Source: Nocardiopsis coralli (GTDB lineage: Bacteria > Actinomycetota > Actinomycetes > Streptosporangiales > Streptosporangiaceae). Taken from it: a stretch of DNA of 64,000 bases. Of this stretch, positions 51,548 through 61,894 are shown piece by piece. The notes beneath the pieces were generated by a model that was not told the DNA's origin, made no database searches, and saw only the letters and a list, made by a program, of their open reading frames with translations. The translations under genes were made by a program, and so were the position numbers. The stretch lies in contig NZ_JADBGI010000006.1 of NCBI RefSeq assembly GCF_014892575.1, forward strand, positions 62,001 to 126,000, read 5' to 3'. The stretch's first letter is position 1, and every line of letters starts with the position of its first letter.

Positions 51548-52765
51548 GTGCAAGGGGAACTTCTCGCCGCCGTGGCGGGCATCATCGGACTCGTGGCCGG
51601 CGTCGTCGTCGGTGCCGCGGTCAGTTCCGTGCTCCGGGCCAACGGCCGCTCGGGGACGGGCCGCGGCGGCCGCAACCACAAGCAGTCGGCAGAGCTGGGC
51701 CGGGACGGCACCACTCTTCCGCCGGGGATCGCCGAAGTGCTGTCGGCACTGCCCTCCTCCGCGGTCGTTCTGGACTCGGCCGACCGGGTCCTGCGGGCCT
51801 CCTCGGCCGCTCGTGCCTTCGGCATCGTGCGGGGCGAGGAGCTCGTCATCAGCGAGCTGCTGGCGCTGGCGCGGCAGGTACGCCGCGACGGTGTGATCAG
51901 GGAGACCGACATCGAGGTGGCGGTCCGCAAGTTCGGCCCCGACGCGACCTCGTTCGCCGTGCGCGTGGCCCCGCTCGGCGGAACGGGCCTGGTGCTGGTG
52001 CTGGCCGAGGACCAGACCGAGCACCGTCGTCTGGAGGCGGTGCGTCGGGACTTCGTCGCCAACATCTCGCACGAGTTGAAGACCCCGGTGGGCGCTCTGT
52101 CGTTGTTGGCGGAAACCGTACAGGACGCCAGTGACGATCCCGAGGCCGTCCGCCGTTTCACCGAGCGTATGCAGACCGAGGCCAACCGCCTCACCGCGGT
52201 CATCCAGGACCTCATCACGCTCTCCCGCATCCAGGGTGCCGAACCCATGGCGGAGCCCACGCGCGTGGACCTGAACGCCGTCGTGGAGGAGGCCCTGGAC
52301 ACGGTGCGCATGCCGGCCGACGCCAAGGGCATCGAGCTGGTCGGCAGCGGCGCCGAGGGGGTCACGGTGATGGGCGACGAGGGGCTGCTCGGCACCGCCC
52401 TGCGCAACCTCATCTCCAACGCCGTGGCCTACAGCCCGAAGAACACACGGGTCGCGGTGTCGGTGGGGAAGTCGTCGTCCTCGGTCGACATCAGCGTCGC
52501 CGACCAGGGTATCGGCATACCCCAGCAGGACCTCGAACGCATCTTCGAGCGGTTCTACCGTGTGGACGCCGCTCGGAGCCGGGCCACAGGCGGTACCGGC
52601 CTGGGCCTGGCCATCGTCAAGCACATCATGACGCACCACCGGGGAGAAGTGACCGTGTGGAGCAAGGAGGGGTCGGGCTCGACGTTCACACTGCGTCTGC
52701 CCAGACCCGAGACCGGAGGGTACGACGCCCCCCGCAACACCGACCGTCAGGAGGCGGCCCAGTGA
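51548..52765 (+). CDS. senX3: Sensor histidine kinase SenX3/PhoR-type
   Basis: 405 residues. One N-terminal membrane helix, a PAS-like domain (about 60-155), the HisKA box with FVANISHELKTPVGAL, and HATPase motifs (LRNLISNAVAYS, DQGIGIP, GGTGLGLAI). Phosphorylates the downstream response regulator; its stop overlaps that gene's start. Senses phosphate status through PhoU and the Pst transporter. Confidence 0.93.
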   Translation: MQGELLAAVAGIIGLVAGVVVGAAVSSVLRANGRSGTGRGGRNHKQSAELGRDGTTLPPGIAEVLSALPSSAVVLDSADRVLRASSAARAFGIVRGEELVISELLALARQVRRDGVIRETDIEVAVRKFGPDATSFAVRVAPLGGTGLVLVLAEDQTEHRRLEAVRRDFVANISHELKTPVGALSLLAETVQDASDDPEAVRRFTERMQTEANRLTAVIQDLITLSRIQGAEPMAEPTRVDLNAVVEEALDTVRMPADAKGIELVGSGAEGVTVMGDEGLLGTALRNLISNAVAYSPKNTRVAVSVGKSSSSVDISVADQGIGIPQQDLERIFERFYRVDAARSRATGGTGLGLAIVKHIMTHHRGEVTVWSKEGSGSTFTLRLPRPETGGYDAPRNTDRQEAAQ

Positions 52766-53460
52766 CGCGCGTACTCGTTGTCGAGGACGAAGAATCGTAC
52801 AGCGACGCCCTGTCGTACATGCTGCGCAAGGAAGGTTTCGAGGTCGCCGTGGCCCCCACGGGCAACGTGGCGCTGGAGACCTTCGACCGCACCGGGGCGG
52901 ACCTCGTCCTTCTCGACCTCATGCTGCCGGGCCTGTCCGGCACGGAGGTGTGCCGCACCCTGCGGCAGACGTCGAACGTCCCCGTCATCATGCTCACCGC
53001 CAAGGACTCCGAGATCGACAAGGTCGTCGGTCTGGAACTGGGCGCCGACGACTACGTCACCAAGCCGTTCTCCTCGCGTGAGCTGGTGGCCCGCATCCGT
53101 GCGGTGCTGCGCCGCCGCGGCGAGGAGGAGGCCCCGCTGCCGGCCGCGCTGGAGGCCGGTCCGGTCCGGATGGACGTGGAACGCCACGTGGTCACCGTGC
53201 GCGGCGACAACGTGTCGCTGCCGCTGAAGGAGTTCGAGCTGCTGGAGGTGCTCCTGCGCAACGCGGGGCGGGTGCTCACCCGGATGCAGCTCATCGACCG
53301 GGTGTGGGGCGCCGATTACGTCGGTGACACCAAGACCCTGGACGTGCACGTCAAGCGGTTGCGCGCCAAGATCGAGGAGGACCCCTCCCACCCGCGCTAC
53401 ATCGTCACCGTGCGCGGGCTGGGCTACAAGTTCGAGCCGGTCACCGTCGAAGCGAGCTGA
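52762..53460 (+). CDS. regX3: Response regulator RegX3/PhoP-type
   Basis: 232 residues. Receiver domain with phospho-Asp in LVLLDLMLPG and Lys in YVTKPFS, then an OmpR-type winged helix (TRMQLIDRVWGADYVGD). GTG start overlaps the kinase stop by 4 bases. Controls phosphate-starvation genes. Confidence 0.94.
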   Translation: MTRVLVVEDEESYSDALSYMLRKEGFEVAVAPTGNVALETFDRTGADLVLLDLMLPGLSGTEVCRTLRQTSNVPVIMLTAKDSEIDKVVGLELGADDYVTKPFSSRELVARIRAVLRRRGEEEAPLPAALEAGPVRMDVERHVVTVRGDNVSLPLKEFELLEVLLRNAGRVLTRMQLIDRVWGADYVGDTKTLDVHVKRLRAKIEEDPSHPRYIVTVRGLGYKFEPVTVEAS

Positions 53461-53480
53461 GCACGGCCGTACCCCTCACT

Positions 53481-53509
53481 GCGCCCCGGACCCCCTCGGG
53501 TCGGGGCGC
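53481..53509. terminator. Terminator between regX3 and dtd
   Basis: 8-bp outer stem (53481-53488, 53502-53509) with inner pairing, between convergent genes. Confidence 0.6.
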
Positions 53510-53544
53510 TGCGTCGTGTCCGGGACCGTCTGCCGCCCTGACGC

Positions 53545-53970
53545 TCAGACCTCGAGGACGACCGTGAAGGGCCCCTCGTTGGTCAGTGAGACCGACATCT
53601 GCGCGCCGAAGACCCCGGTGGCGACCTCGGCGCCGAGCTCACGCAGCTCCTCGACGACCGCGTCCACGAGCGGTTCGGCCACCTCGCCGGGCGCGGCCGC
53701 CTGCCACGTGGGGCGGCGGCCCTTGCGGGCGTCGCCGTAGAGGGTGAACTGGCTGACGACCAGGAGGGGCGCTCCGACGTCGGAGCAGGACTTCTCGCCC
53801 TCGAGGATGCGCAGCGTCCACAGTTTCCTGGCGATCTTGGCGGCCTCGGCCCGGGTGTCGCTGTGGGTGGCGCCCACGAGGGCCATGAGCCCGGGGCCGG
53901 TGATCTCGCCGACGGTCGCCCCGTCGACGGTCACCGACGCGTGCGAGACCCGCTGTGCGACCGCGCGCAT
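53545..53970 (-). CDS. dtd: D-aminoacyl-tRNA deacylase
   Basis: 141 residues. [17 protein letters not shown] at the N-terminus, [16 protein letters not shown] (SQxxL motif with catalytic role) and [11 protein letters not shown] (Gly-cisPro-type NxGP loop) define DTD. Removes D-amino acids from tRNA. GGAGG precedes ATG 53970. Confidence 0.95.
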   Translation of the reverse strand: MRAVAQRVSHASVTVDGATVGEITGPGLMALVGATHSDTRAEAAKIARKLWTLRILEGEKSCSDVGAPLLVVSQFTLYGDARKGRRPTWQAAAPGEVAEPLVDAVVEELRELGAEVATGVFGAQMSVSLTNEGPFTVVLEV

Positions 53971-53986
53971 GTCGTCGTCCTCCTGC

Positions 53987-55828
53987 TCATGAGTCGGCCT
54001 TGAAGCGGTTGAGGGACCGCAGCCGCCGGGTGTTGGTGATGACACCGGTGAGGGTCACCACGAAGGTGCTCACGGAGTCGGCGAAATCCTCTCGGATCCG
54101 CCATCCGTCCGGACCGGTGTACCAGTGGAGCCCGTCGCCGTCGAGTTCGTCGCTGGTGAGGTCGGTGCTCGCGGCCTCGGCGAGCAGGGCGGCCCAGCGG
54201 TCGACGTCGTCGAAGATGACGGCGTAGGGCAGGTAGCGCGAGAAGAAGGTGACCCGGCGTTCGGGCGGGGCCTGGGTGGCGCGTTCGCTCTCGAGGTAGT
54301 CGCGGAAGCCCATCGTGTGGGCGTAGACGGAGCTGCCCAGGCGGGTCTTGGCGGGCATGTACTGGGCCCCGGCGGTGACGGCGGCGCCGACGATGACCAC
54401 CGCGAGTCCCGTGAAGGCCAGGGAGGTGAAGGCGGCGAGCACCCCGGTGAGCACGACCCCGGCGGCGGTGACGGCCATGCCGATGGTGGTCCACAGGCCG
54501 CGTTCCTGGTCGGGCGAGCGTGCGAACCAGCCGAGGTGGACCATGTCGCGGTAGAGCTGGGCGCGTACCCGGTCGACGCGTTCGGGCAGGTGCGGGGACC
54601 TGCGGGCGGAGGCGAGGTCGGACAGGGTGACAGTGTCGTCGTCGCCGAAGAGGGCCTCCATGAGGAGTTCCTCGGAGGGCAGGAGCGGTTCGTCGGTGCC
54701 GCCCTCCTCGCGCACCAGGCGCCAGTCGACCGACGTGAAGTGGTGGTGCGGCAGTTCCTCGATGCGTAGGTGCCCGCGGACGGCGAGGTCGAGCACGGTG
54801 GCGGTGAGGTCGGCGATGTCGACTCGTTCGTCGATGAGGGTGCCGATCTGGCCGGGGTGCACGTCGTCGGGGGCGTGGAAGCGGGGCAGGAGTCCGGGCC
54901 GGTCCTCGATGGGGTCGTGGTCGCCCTCGGCGGACTCCTTGCGCAGGGCACGTTCGTCGCGGCCGCGGATGCGTACGAGGGCGACGAGGCCGGCGGCGGG
55001 CAGCAGGAGCAGGAGCCCGAAGACGGTGGCGGTGGTGGGTGTGATCGCGAAGGCCGAGGCCAGGGACCACCGACGGTCGAGGTCGGGTGCGCCCTCGGCG
55101 GTGCCCTCGGGGTAGGTGACCACGATGTCGAGGCGGTCGGCGGGTGACATGTCGGCCTGCAGGAAGTGGGCCACGGAGGCGTCCTGGCCCATGTCCGAGG
55201 CGGTGCAGTACATGGCGCTGCGGGGTTCGCCGGCCAGGCAGGACACCGCCTCGGGCGGCATGGGGGCGTTCACGGTGACGTCGGTGGTCTCGACGTGGTG
55301 GCTGTAGGCGCCCACGGCCCGCCACTCCAGCTGGACCCCTTCGGAGACCTCGGTGACCGCGCCGGTGACGGTGTAGTCGAGCTCGACCTGTTCGCGCCCT
55401 GCGGTGTCCAGGTGCACCAGGAGCGAGGCGCCCTCCTGCTCGGTCTCGACGGGGACGGTACCGCCGTCGGGGTCGACCGCGCGCACGTTCTCGACCTCGA
55501 AGCGGCGGTCGTACTCCTTGTCGTAGAGCATCGCCGTGGTCAGGGCGCGGCTGAAGGTGTCGGGGGCACCGCCGTCGAAGGTGAGGGTCTCGCGTGCGGT
55601 CAGGGTGCCGTCACCGTCGAGGTCCAGCTGGATGTCGTTGGTGATGGCGCCCCCCGGGTCGGCGGCCCCCGGCGCCTGCCCCGGTACTGTTGTGGTCGGC
55701 ACGGCCGCGGCCTCTGCCCGGGGCGTCCCTCCCGCCCCGCTGAGGAGCACAGCCGTGACCAGCGAGGACAGCACGAGCAGGGCCGTCGCGCCCGCGACCG
55801 CCCGACGCCAGGAGTCGACCCACCACAT
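53987..55828 (-). CDS. DUF2207 membrane protein
   Basis: 613 residues. Signal/anchor helix, a large extracytoplasmic beta domain (about 55-265), one helix, a cytosolic domain ([13 protein letters not shown]), two further helices and a C-terminal tail, as in DUF2207 proteins. Function unknown. Lies 16 bp upstream of dtd. Confidence 0.88.
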   Translation of the reverse strand: MWWVDSWRRAVAGATALLVLSSLVTAVLLSGAGGTPRAEAAAVPTTTVPGQAPGAADPGGAITNDIQLDLDGDGTLTARETLTFDGGAPDTFSRALTTAMLYDKEYDRRFEVENVRAVDPDGGTVPVETEQEGASLLVHLDTAGREQVELDYTVTGAVTEVSEGVQLEWRAVGAYSHHVETTDVTVNAPMPPEAVSCLAGEPRSAMYCTASDMGQDASVAHFLQADMSPADRLDIVVTYPEGTAEGAPDLDRRWSLASAFAITPTTATVFGLLLLLPAAGLVALVRIRGRDERALRKESAEGDHDPIEDRPGLLPRFHAPDDVHPGQIGTLIDERVDIADLTATVLDLAVRGHLRIEELPHHHFTSVDWRLVREEGGTDEPLLPSEELLMEALFGDDDTVTLSDLASARRSPHLPERVDRVRAQLYRDMVHLGWFARSPDQERGLWTTIGMAVTAAGVVLTGVLAAFTSLAFTGLAVVIVGAAVTAGAQYMPAKTRLGSSVYAHTMGFRDYLESERATQAPPERRVTFFSRYLPYAVIFDDVDRWAALLAEAASTDLTSDELDGDGLHWYTGPDGWRIREDFADSVSTFVVTLTGVITNTRRLRSLNRFKADS

Positions 55829-55918
55829 GACGCGAGAGCCTATCCGGTCCCGTTGTGCGTCGTTGCCCGGGGCGTGTCCCCGGGCCGCAGGTCACCCGAT
55901 GTGCGCGGGGGTCGCGGA

Positions 55919-56884
55919 GTGAGAGCGCGGTCCCTGCCCGACGCGGGGGCCTGGGCCGAGCGCCCCGGGCTCCTCCAGCGGATGGGCCTGGGGGTGGCGT
56001 TGACGCTGGGTACCGGGTTGGCGGCGGTGGGTGTCACGGGGTTCCTCGCGATCTCGGCGGCCTTCCCCCCGAACGGGCACGACACCGGCATCGCGGAGGC
56101 CGGTTTCCCCGCAGCGGGCGGGCTTCCCGGCGGCAGCAGCGCGTCCGACGCCGTGGCCGATTCCGGCCAGGAAGGGTACGGGGACGACCCGCTCGGAGAC
56201 AACCCGCTGTACCGGGTCGGCGAGCTGGGCGAGGTGACCTGTGCAGCACCGGATCTCGACGAGTCGGACCCCGAGTCCGTCGAGGAGTTCGCGCATGCCA
56301 TCGCCGACTGCCTGGACGCGGCGTGGTCGGACTACTTCGACGAGGCCGGGCTGGAGTTCTCCTCCCCCAACCGCGTGTACTGGCACGCGCCCGGCCACAG
56401 CCCCTGCGGCCCCTTCCCGGACGAAGGGACGGCGGCGTTCTACTGCGGCGCGAACGAGGGCCTGTACCTGGGTGTGGAGGACATCGTGGAGGCCTCGGCC
56501 GGCAACGACGAGCCGGAGGCGTACACGTTCCTGCTCAGCCACGAGTACGGGCACCACGTGCAGGGGCAGTCCGGGATGCTGGCGGAGCTGCACGCGGCGC
56601 GGGCCACGGCGAACAGGGACGGTGAGGACGAGCTGACCAGGCGGAACGAGCTCCAGGCCAACTGTCTGGGCGGGGTGTTCCTGGGGGCGTCGGGCGACTC
56701 TCTCGGGCACGGCCGGTCGGAACAGGACAATATCCTCGACGACGTCGCACGCCGCAGCGACAGCGGCGGCGAGCACACACACGGTTCGCAGGAGAACGGG
56801 ATCCTGTGGACCCTCCACGGCATGGACCGGATGAACCCGGCCTCCTGCAACACGTGGGTGGCCGACGAGCCGCTGGTGCGGTGA
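55919..56884 (+). CDS. Membrane-anchored neutral zinc metallopeptidase (1)
   Basis: 321 residues. One N-terminal helix then an extracytoplasmic peptidase of the YpfJ-like Zn_peptidase family: HEYGHHVQGQSGML supplies HExxH, and RRNELQANCLGGVF holds the downstream conserved Glu. Several cysteines may form disulfides. The GTG at 55919 is the nearest start to the helix; a GTG at 55901 is possible. Couples to a paralogue by a GTGA overlap. Confidence 0.87.
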   Translation: MRARSLPDAGAWAERPGLLQRMGLGVALTLGTGLAAVGVTGFLAISAAFPPNGHDTGIAEAGFPAAGGLPGGSSASDAVADSGQEGYGDDPLGDNPLYRVGELGEVTCAAPDLDESDPESVEEFAHAIADCLDAAWSDYFDEAGLEFSSPNRVYWHAPGHSPCGPFPDEGTAAFYCGANEGLYLGVEDIVEASAGNDEPEAYTFLLSHEYGHHVQGQSGMLAELHAARATANRDGEDELTRRNELQANCLGGVFLGASGDSLGHGRSEQDNILDDVARRSDSGGEHTHGSQENGILWTLHGMDRMNPASCNTWVADEPLVR

Positions 56885-57942
56885 GTGGGCCGGGGCCGCG
56901 GTTCCTCCCCCGCGGCCGGGAACGGCGACGGCGACGACAGGTGGGCGGACCAGGGGTGCACGCGGGCTTCGGAGAATCGTCCCGGGCCGAGGCGGTGCGC
57001 AGGGCCCGGCGCAGCGACCGCCGGGTGTTCGCGCTCGTCACGGCTCTGCTGGTGGCGCTCCTGGCGTTGACGCTGTTGTCGTGGACGACCGTGGCGGAGG
57101 AGGGCTCCGGCGGTGCGTCCCAGGAGATGGAGGACCCGGCCGACGTCGGCCCGCCCGCGGACGAGACCAACGTTCCGGGCAGTGGTGCCGTGTCCGAGCG
57201 GCTCGGGACCCAGGACACCCCCACGGGCCGGACGGCGCTGGTGGCCAACCCTCTGTACGAGTCGGGGCGCCTGAGCCCGCTGCCGTGCCCGGTACCGGAG
57301 CTGGAGTCACAGGACCCGGAGTCGATGGAGGAGTTCCTGCACACGATCGCCGACTGCCTGGACCAGACCTGGGAGGCGCAGTTCGCCAAGGCGGGGCTGG
57401 AGTACGAGGCGCCCGAGCGGGTCTTCTGGGAGGAGCCGGGGGTCAGCCCGTGCCGTCCTTATCCCTCTCCTGCGGGCGCGTTCTACTGCCGGGCGAGCGA
57501 GAGCATCTACATCGGCCTGACCGACGTGGTGGAGAAGTGGAACGGGGCCTCGCAGAGCGTCATCTACGCGTCGCTGCTGGCCCACGAGTACGCCCACCAC
57601 GTGCAGGGCGAGTCCGGGCTCCTGGAGTACTACCACGAGCAGCGCCAACTGGAGACCGAGGAGGCGGACCGGAACTCGTGGACGCGCCGCAGCGAACTGC
57701 AGGCCAACTGCATGGCGGGGGCGTTCCTTGGTTCGGTGCGGGTGTCGTACCCGTTGACCGACGGGGACCTGGACACGCTCCTGACCGACGCCGCGGCCAC
57801 CGCCGACCGCCCCGAGGAGACGGCCGAGGAGCGCACGCACGGGTCGATCGACAACAGCGTCTCCTGGACCGAGCAGGGTTGGGAGGAGCAGGACCCGGGT
57901 GTGTGCAACACCTGGGAGGCCTCGGAGGACGAGGTGTACTGA
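56881..57942 (+). CDS. Membrane-anchored neutral zinc metallopeptidase (2)
   Basis: 353 residues. Basic N-terminus, one helix (about 65-82), then the same peptidase fold: HEYAHHVQGESGLL and RRSELQANCMAGAF. It shares the order of motifs with its upstream neighbour, a tandem duplication, but the pre-peptidase linkers differ. Start GTG 56881 overlaps the previous stop. Confidence 0.87.
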   Translation: MSGPGPRFLPRGRERRRRRQVGGPGVHAGFGESSRAEAVRRARRSDRRVFALVTALLVALLALTLLSWTTVAEEGSGGASQEMEDPADVGPPADETNVPGSGAVSERLGTQDTPTGRTALVANPLYESGRLSPLPCPVPELESQDPESMEEFLHTIADCLDQTWEAQFAKAGLEYEAPERVFWEEPGVSPCRPYPSPAGAFYCRASESIYIGLTDVVEKWNGASQSVIYASLLAHEYAHHVQGESGLLEYYHEQRQLETEEADRNSWTRRSELQANCMAGAFLGSVRVSYPLTDGDLDTLLTDAAATADRPEETAEERTHGSIDNSVSWTEQGWEEQDPGVCNTWEASEDEVY

Positions 57943-58062
57943 CCACCCTGCGGTGACGGCCCGCCCCGTGTGCGCGGGGGACCCGGTGCCCGCGGGGCCG
58001 GGTGCGGCCGTTGTCCACAGGCGGGGGATCCGACCTGTTTCCGGGGACCCGGGCGTGGTTAT

Positions 58063-60525
58063 ATGCGGACCATGCCGGATCACTCCGTACCCCCCGGTCC
58101 CCGTCTTCCCTCCTCCCCGACGGCCCCCGCGCCCCTCGCCGACGATCCCCCGGCGCAGGAGGCCGCCGCACCCGGTGCCGACCGCGTCGAACTGCGTGTG
58201 CACGGGGTCAGCGGCGGCCGTGCCGAGGAGCTGTTGGACGTCGAGCCGGCGGTACGGGTCGGCGGCGACCGGTCTGCGGGGTTCTTCCGGTGGCGCCGCG
58301 AGCCCGACACCGAGACGGTGCCCGGCATGCGGCGGGAGATCTTCGCGTGGGGGAACCTGACCTCCGGCAGCGCCTCCCGCGCGTTCTGGCTGCTGCTCCT
58401 GCCGTTCATGCTGCTCAACATCTCGTACTGGATGCGGCCGGGCCGGGTCGACCGCGGTCCGCGCGGGGTACGCCGGGTGGCCAACAACGTCTACGGGGCC
58501 GGGGTGCGGTTGCTCGCCCTGTCGTTGACGGTGCTCATCGTGCTCGCGGCGGCCGGGATCGGCATGGACCTGGTGGCCTGGCAGTGCCCGGCGCAGGCGC
58601 AGGAGTGTGTGCGGGCGCGGCCGTGGCTGGCGTTCCTGGCGGCGCCGGCCTCGCCCCTGTCGGCCCCGGGCACGGCCCTGCTCATCGGGGCGCTGCTGCC
58701 CGCGCTGGTCGTGGTGGCGCTGTGGCGGCTCTCGCGCCGCACGGCCTCCGACTACGAGGTCGCCGACGGCCGGGTCCGCGCCGAGCCCTCCGACGCCGCG
58801 CCGCTGAGCAAGCCGGGGTTCTGGAACAACAGCGAGACCATGGCGCGGCTGCGGTCGGCGCACATCGCGGTGGCCGTGGGAACGGTGGCGGCGCTCCTGC
58901 TGGTGCCGGCAGTCGGTTACGACCTGGAGGCGCACGCGCTGGGTGAGCCCGCGCTGCCGGGGTCCTGGGTTCCGGGTGTGCTGCTCGCGGTGCTGCTGGC
59001 CGCGGTGACCACGGCCGCGACGGTGAGTGTGCTGGTGCCGGGGGTGGATCCCCGGTGGAACGCGCGCGCCGACCTGCTCTGCCGGGTACTGCGCGACCTC
59101 GCGCTCGGGTTGGCGGCGGTGGTCGCCCTGTACACGTTCTGGCCCCGCCCGGGGTGGGTGGCCGAGGGGCGCCTGCCGGGCGCCACGAGCATGCTCAACA
59201 CCCTGTTCACGGTTCAGGGGGTGCTGGTCTTCGTCCTGGTCGGGGCGGCCCTGGCCCTGCACACGGTCGACCGGGCCCACGGGTTCACCGCGATGCGGGG
59301 CATGGCCGGGCCGGCGACGGCCGCGCTGGGTGTGCTGCTGGGCGGTGCTTTCTCCGCGGCGTTGGTGTTCCAGGGGTCGGTGTGGTTGAGCGGGTGCGGT
59401 TCGTTCGCCACGGAGGAGGCCGACTGCGTGCCACTCGTGCCCCCGGAGATCTACTCGTGGTTGCAGCTGGCCATCGCGCTGGAGGCGGTGGTGGTGCTCG
59501 TGGTGGCGGCGTTCCTCCTGGTGCGGTTGCACGCGGTGCGCAGGGCGCTGATCCCCGACGTGGCCGAGCACTACGGACGCGGGGAGGATGCCCGGCGCAC
59601 CCGCGACATCGCACACGCCTGGGCGGTGGGCCGCCTGACCGACACCATGCCGGGTGTGGTCCTGGCCCTGCTGCTGCCGGTGCTCGCACTGGTCGGGTTG
59701 GCGGTGCACGCGGCCCTGACCGGCGGCATGGAGACCGGACCGGCACCGGCGGCGAGCGCGGTCGCCGGGGGCATGGAGGGCGTCGCCCTCGAGACCATCA
59801 GCACGCTCACCGGTATCGGCTCGCTGCTCGGAGCAGGCGCGCTGGTGGCGCTGGTGTGGATCGGGCGCAGCGCCTACCGCGACCGGCCCACCCGCCAGGC
59901 CGTCGGGGCGCTGTGGGACGTGGGCACGTTCTGGCCGCGGGTGGCGCACCCGTTGGCGCCGCCGTCCTACGCGGAGCGGGCGGTGCCGCAGCTGACGGTC
60001 CGGGTGGCGCACCTGACCGGGGACGGGACCACCGTGGTGCTGTCCGGGCACTCACAGGGGTCGGTGCTGGCGGCGGCGACGGTGTGGCAGCTGCCGAAGG
60101 ACTGTCTGGGCCGGGTCTCGTTGGTCACCCACGGGTCCCCGCTCGACCGGCTGTACGCGCGGTACTTCCCGGCCTACTTCGGGCCGCACTCCTTCGCCGA
60201 CCTGCAGCGGCGCACGTCGGGGTGGCGGAACCTGTGGCGGCGCAGCGACGCGATCGCCGGTCCGGTGCGGGTGCGCACCGACCCCGACGACCGCAACAGC
60301 GAGCTGACGGTGGTGGAGCCCCGGGAACCGCTCACCGACCCGGTGGCCTACGACGCTCCGCCCGGGGAAGCACGCCGCCCGGAGATCCTGGGGCACTCGT
60401 CCTACACGTACGACCCGGCCTACGCGGAGGCGCTGTGGCGGGTCTCGACCGAGGAAGCGCAGGTCACGGGCGAGGAAGGTCCGGTCTCACTCGAAGGAGG
60501 GGGTGACCCTCACCAGGGGCCGTAG
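58063..60525 (+). CDS. Polytopic membrane protein with GHSQG hydrolase motif
   Basis: 820 residues. Starts near a VHGVSGGRAEELL segment resembling an alpha/beta-hydrolase first strand (residues about 45-60), then some ten membrane helices, then a C-terminal soluble part with VVLSGHSQGSVLAAA, a lipase nucleophile elbow. The hydrolase fold thus appears split around a large membrane insertion. Function unknown. Tail-to-tail with the next gene, overlapping by 16 bp. Confidence 0.8.
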   Translation: MRTMPDHSVPPGPRLPSSPTAPAPLADDPPAQEAAAPGADRVELRVHGVSGGRAEELLDVEPAVRVGGDRSAGFFRWRREPDTETVPGMRREIFAWGNLTSGSASRAFWLLLLPFMLLNISYWMRPGRVDRGPRGVRRVANNVYGAGVRLLALSLTVLIVLAAAGIGMDLVAWQCPAQAQECVRARPWLAFLAAPASPLSAPGTALLIGALLPALVVVALWRLSRRTASDYEVADGRVRAEPSDAAPLSKPGFWNNSETMARLRSAHIAVAVGTVAALLLVPAVGYDLEAHALGEPALPGSWVPGVLLAVLLAAVTTAATVSVLVPGVDPRWNARADLLCRVLRDLALGLAAVVALYTFWPRPGWVAEGRLPGATSMLNTLFTVQGVLVFVLVGAALALHTVDRAHGFTAMRGMAGPATAALGVLLGGAFSAALVFQGSVWLSGCGSFATEEADCVPLVPPEIYSWLQLAIALEAVVVLVVAAFLLVRLHAVRRALIPDVAEHYGRGEDARRTRDIAHAWAVGRLTDTMPGVVLALLLPVLALVGLAVHAALTGGMETGPAPAASAVAGGMEGVALETISTLTGIGSLLGAGALVALVWIGRSAYRDRPTRQAVGALWDVGTFWPRVAHPLAPPSYAERAVPQLTVRVAHLTGDGTTVVLSGHSQGSVLAAATVWQLPKDCLGRVSLVTHGSPLDRLYARYFPAYFGPHSFADLQRRTSGWRNLWRRSDAIAGPVRVRTDPDDRNSELTVVEPREPLTDPVAYDAPPGEARRPEILGHSSYTYDPAYAEALWRVSTEEAQVTGEEGPVSLEGGGDPHQGP

Positions 60526-60815
60526 GGGCCGTTGTTGCGGCCGTTGTCCACACCCTTGACCGCGGGGCGCACGTCGAGGAGGTAGATGAGTGTCACCACC
60601 AGGCAAGCGATGACGAGCACGCCGCGGCCGGAGAAGACCGCGAGGCCGGACAGCGCCGTGGCCGCACCGGTGAGGATGACCCAGAGCTTCTTGGTCTGCT
60701 TGTCCATCACCTCGAACGCGGCGGCCGGCGTACGTACCGCCTCGACCAGCGCGTAGAGACTGGCCACGAAAGTGGCCAGGTAGATGGCGAACCAGATCAG
60801 GCCCACAAGGATCAC
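60510..60815 (-). CDS. DUF2516 family small membrane protein
   Basis: 101 residues with three helices, starting MILVGLIWFAIYLATF and ending NGRNNGPYGPW, as in actinobacterial DUF2516 proteins. Function unknown. Start GTG 60815. Confidence 0.8.
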   Translation of the reverse strand: MILVGLIWFAIYLATFVASLYALVEAVRTPAAAFEVMDKQTKKLWVILTGAATALSGLAVFSGRGVLVIACLVVTLIYLLDVRPAVKGVDNGRNNGPYGPW

Positions 60816-60944
60816 TCTCCCGATTGCACGTTGGGCGGGTGGTGCGCCCGCTCCCCCACGGTAAACGGACAGAGGGCACCAATCGTGCCCGAGCGATCGT
60901 GTTCCTGCGGGTGTCGGCGGTCTCCCCGGCCACGGGAGGCCCGG

Positions 60945-61889
60945 TCAGACGGGGATGTGCCAGAGGCAGACGACAGAGGAGAGGAGGAAGGCCGAGGACC
61001 CCATCACGAACGCACCGATGTGGTACGAGAGCTCGTCGTCGGGGTGCAGCAGCCGGTTGACGCGCCGCACGACGCCGGGCTGGGCCTTCTCGACCACGGC
61101 CATCGCCCCGTCCGGAACGGGCCCGGGGCCGGCGGCGCCGAACCGCAGCAGCGCGGTGGCGAGCTCGCGAGGGGAGCTGGTGCGGCGTGCCTGGTCGTCG
61201 GCGCACATCTCGATGAGCAGCGCGACGGTCTCGTAGTAGGTGCGCACCAGCCGCACCTTCGGGAACGCACGCTTGAGGGAGGAGAAGGGCAGCAGCACCA
61301 GGTCGTGGCGCTGGCGCAGGTGGGCCTGCTCGTGGGCGAGCACGGCGGCGAGTTCCTTGTCGTCCAGGACCTCCAGCGCGCCGGCGCTGATGACGACCTG
61401 GGAACGCAGGACCCCGGGCAGGCAGTAGGCGGCGGCCACGGGGTGATCGACGACCCGGGCGCCGGGCACGTCGGGGTGTTCCTCGGCCACGAGCGCCAGC
61501 AGGTCGTGGTGGCGTCGGCGCACGCGTACGACCTGGACGAAGGAGGAGACCAGACCGTAGAAGAGCACCAGCGTGAGCACCATGGCGAGCACCACGGCCA
61601 CGATGTGGCTGATGCCTTCGAGCCCCTGGGAGAGCTCGGCCAGGAAGAGTTCACCGGTGAAGATGTCGCCGACCAGGGCCATGCTGCCGGCGGCTGCGCC
61701 CTTCTGGTACGAGGACAGGCCGAAGGAGAGCAGGGCACCGATGGTGGACACACCCCAGGCGAGGCCGAGGGCCTGCCAGGCGATGACCGCTGTGTAGGGG
61801 CCGCGAGTGGGCCATTTGGCCCTGTGGAGGGCTTCCATGGCCAAAAGACAGCCGACCGATACCAGGGAGAGGAGGGCTGCACTGACCAT
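60945..61889 (-). CDS. M56 family (BlaR1-like) membrane metallopeptidase
   Basis: 314 residues. Three to four N-terminal helices, cytosolic gluzincin domain with HEQAHLRQRHD, and a last helix. No penicillin-binding sensor domain, so not a full BlaR1. It follows a BlaI-type gene by 5 bp, forming the common actinobacterial BlaI-M56 pair that responds to cell-wall or respiratory stress. Confidence 0.9.
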   Translation of the reverse strand: MVSAALLSLVSVGCLLAMEALHRAKWPTRGPYTAVIAWQALGLAWGVSTIGALLSFGLSSYQKGAAAGSMALVGDIFTGELFLAELSQGLEGISHIVAVVLAMVLTLVLFYGLVSSFVQVVRVRRRHHDLLALVAEEHPDVPGARVVDHPVAAAYCLPGVLRSQVVISAGALEVLDDKELAAVLAHEQAHLRQRHDLVLLPFSSLKRAFPKVRLVRTYYETVALLIEMCADDQARRTSSPRELATALLRFGAAGPGPVPDGAMAVVEKAQPGVVRRVNRLLHPDDELSYHIGAFVMGSSAFLLSSVVCLWHIPV

Positions 61890-61894
61890 ACGGG

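Noticed and set aside
57307..60051. A 914-residue minus-strand frame
   Set aside because: Antisense to the peptidase and membrane-hydrolase genes, low-complexity Arg/Gln/His content.
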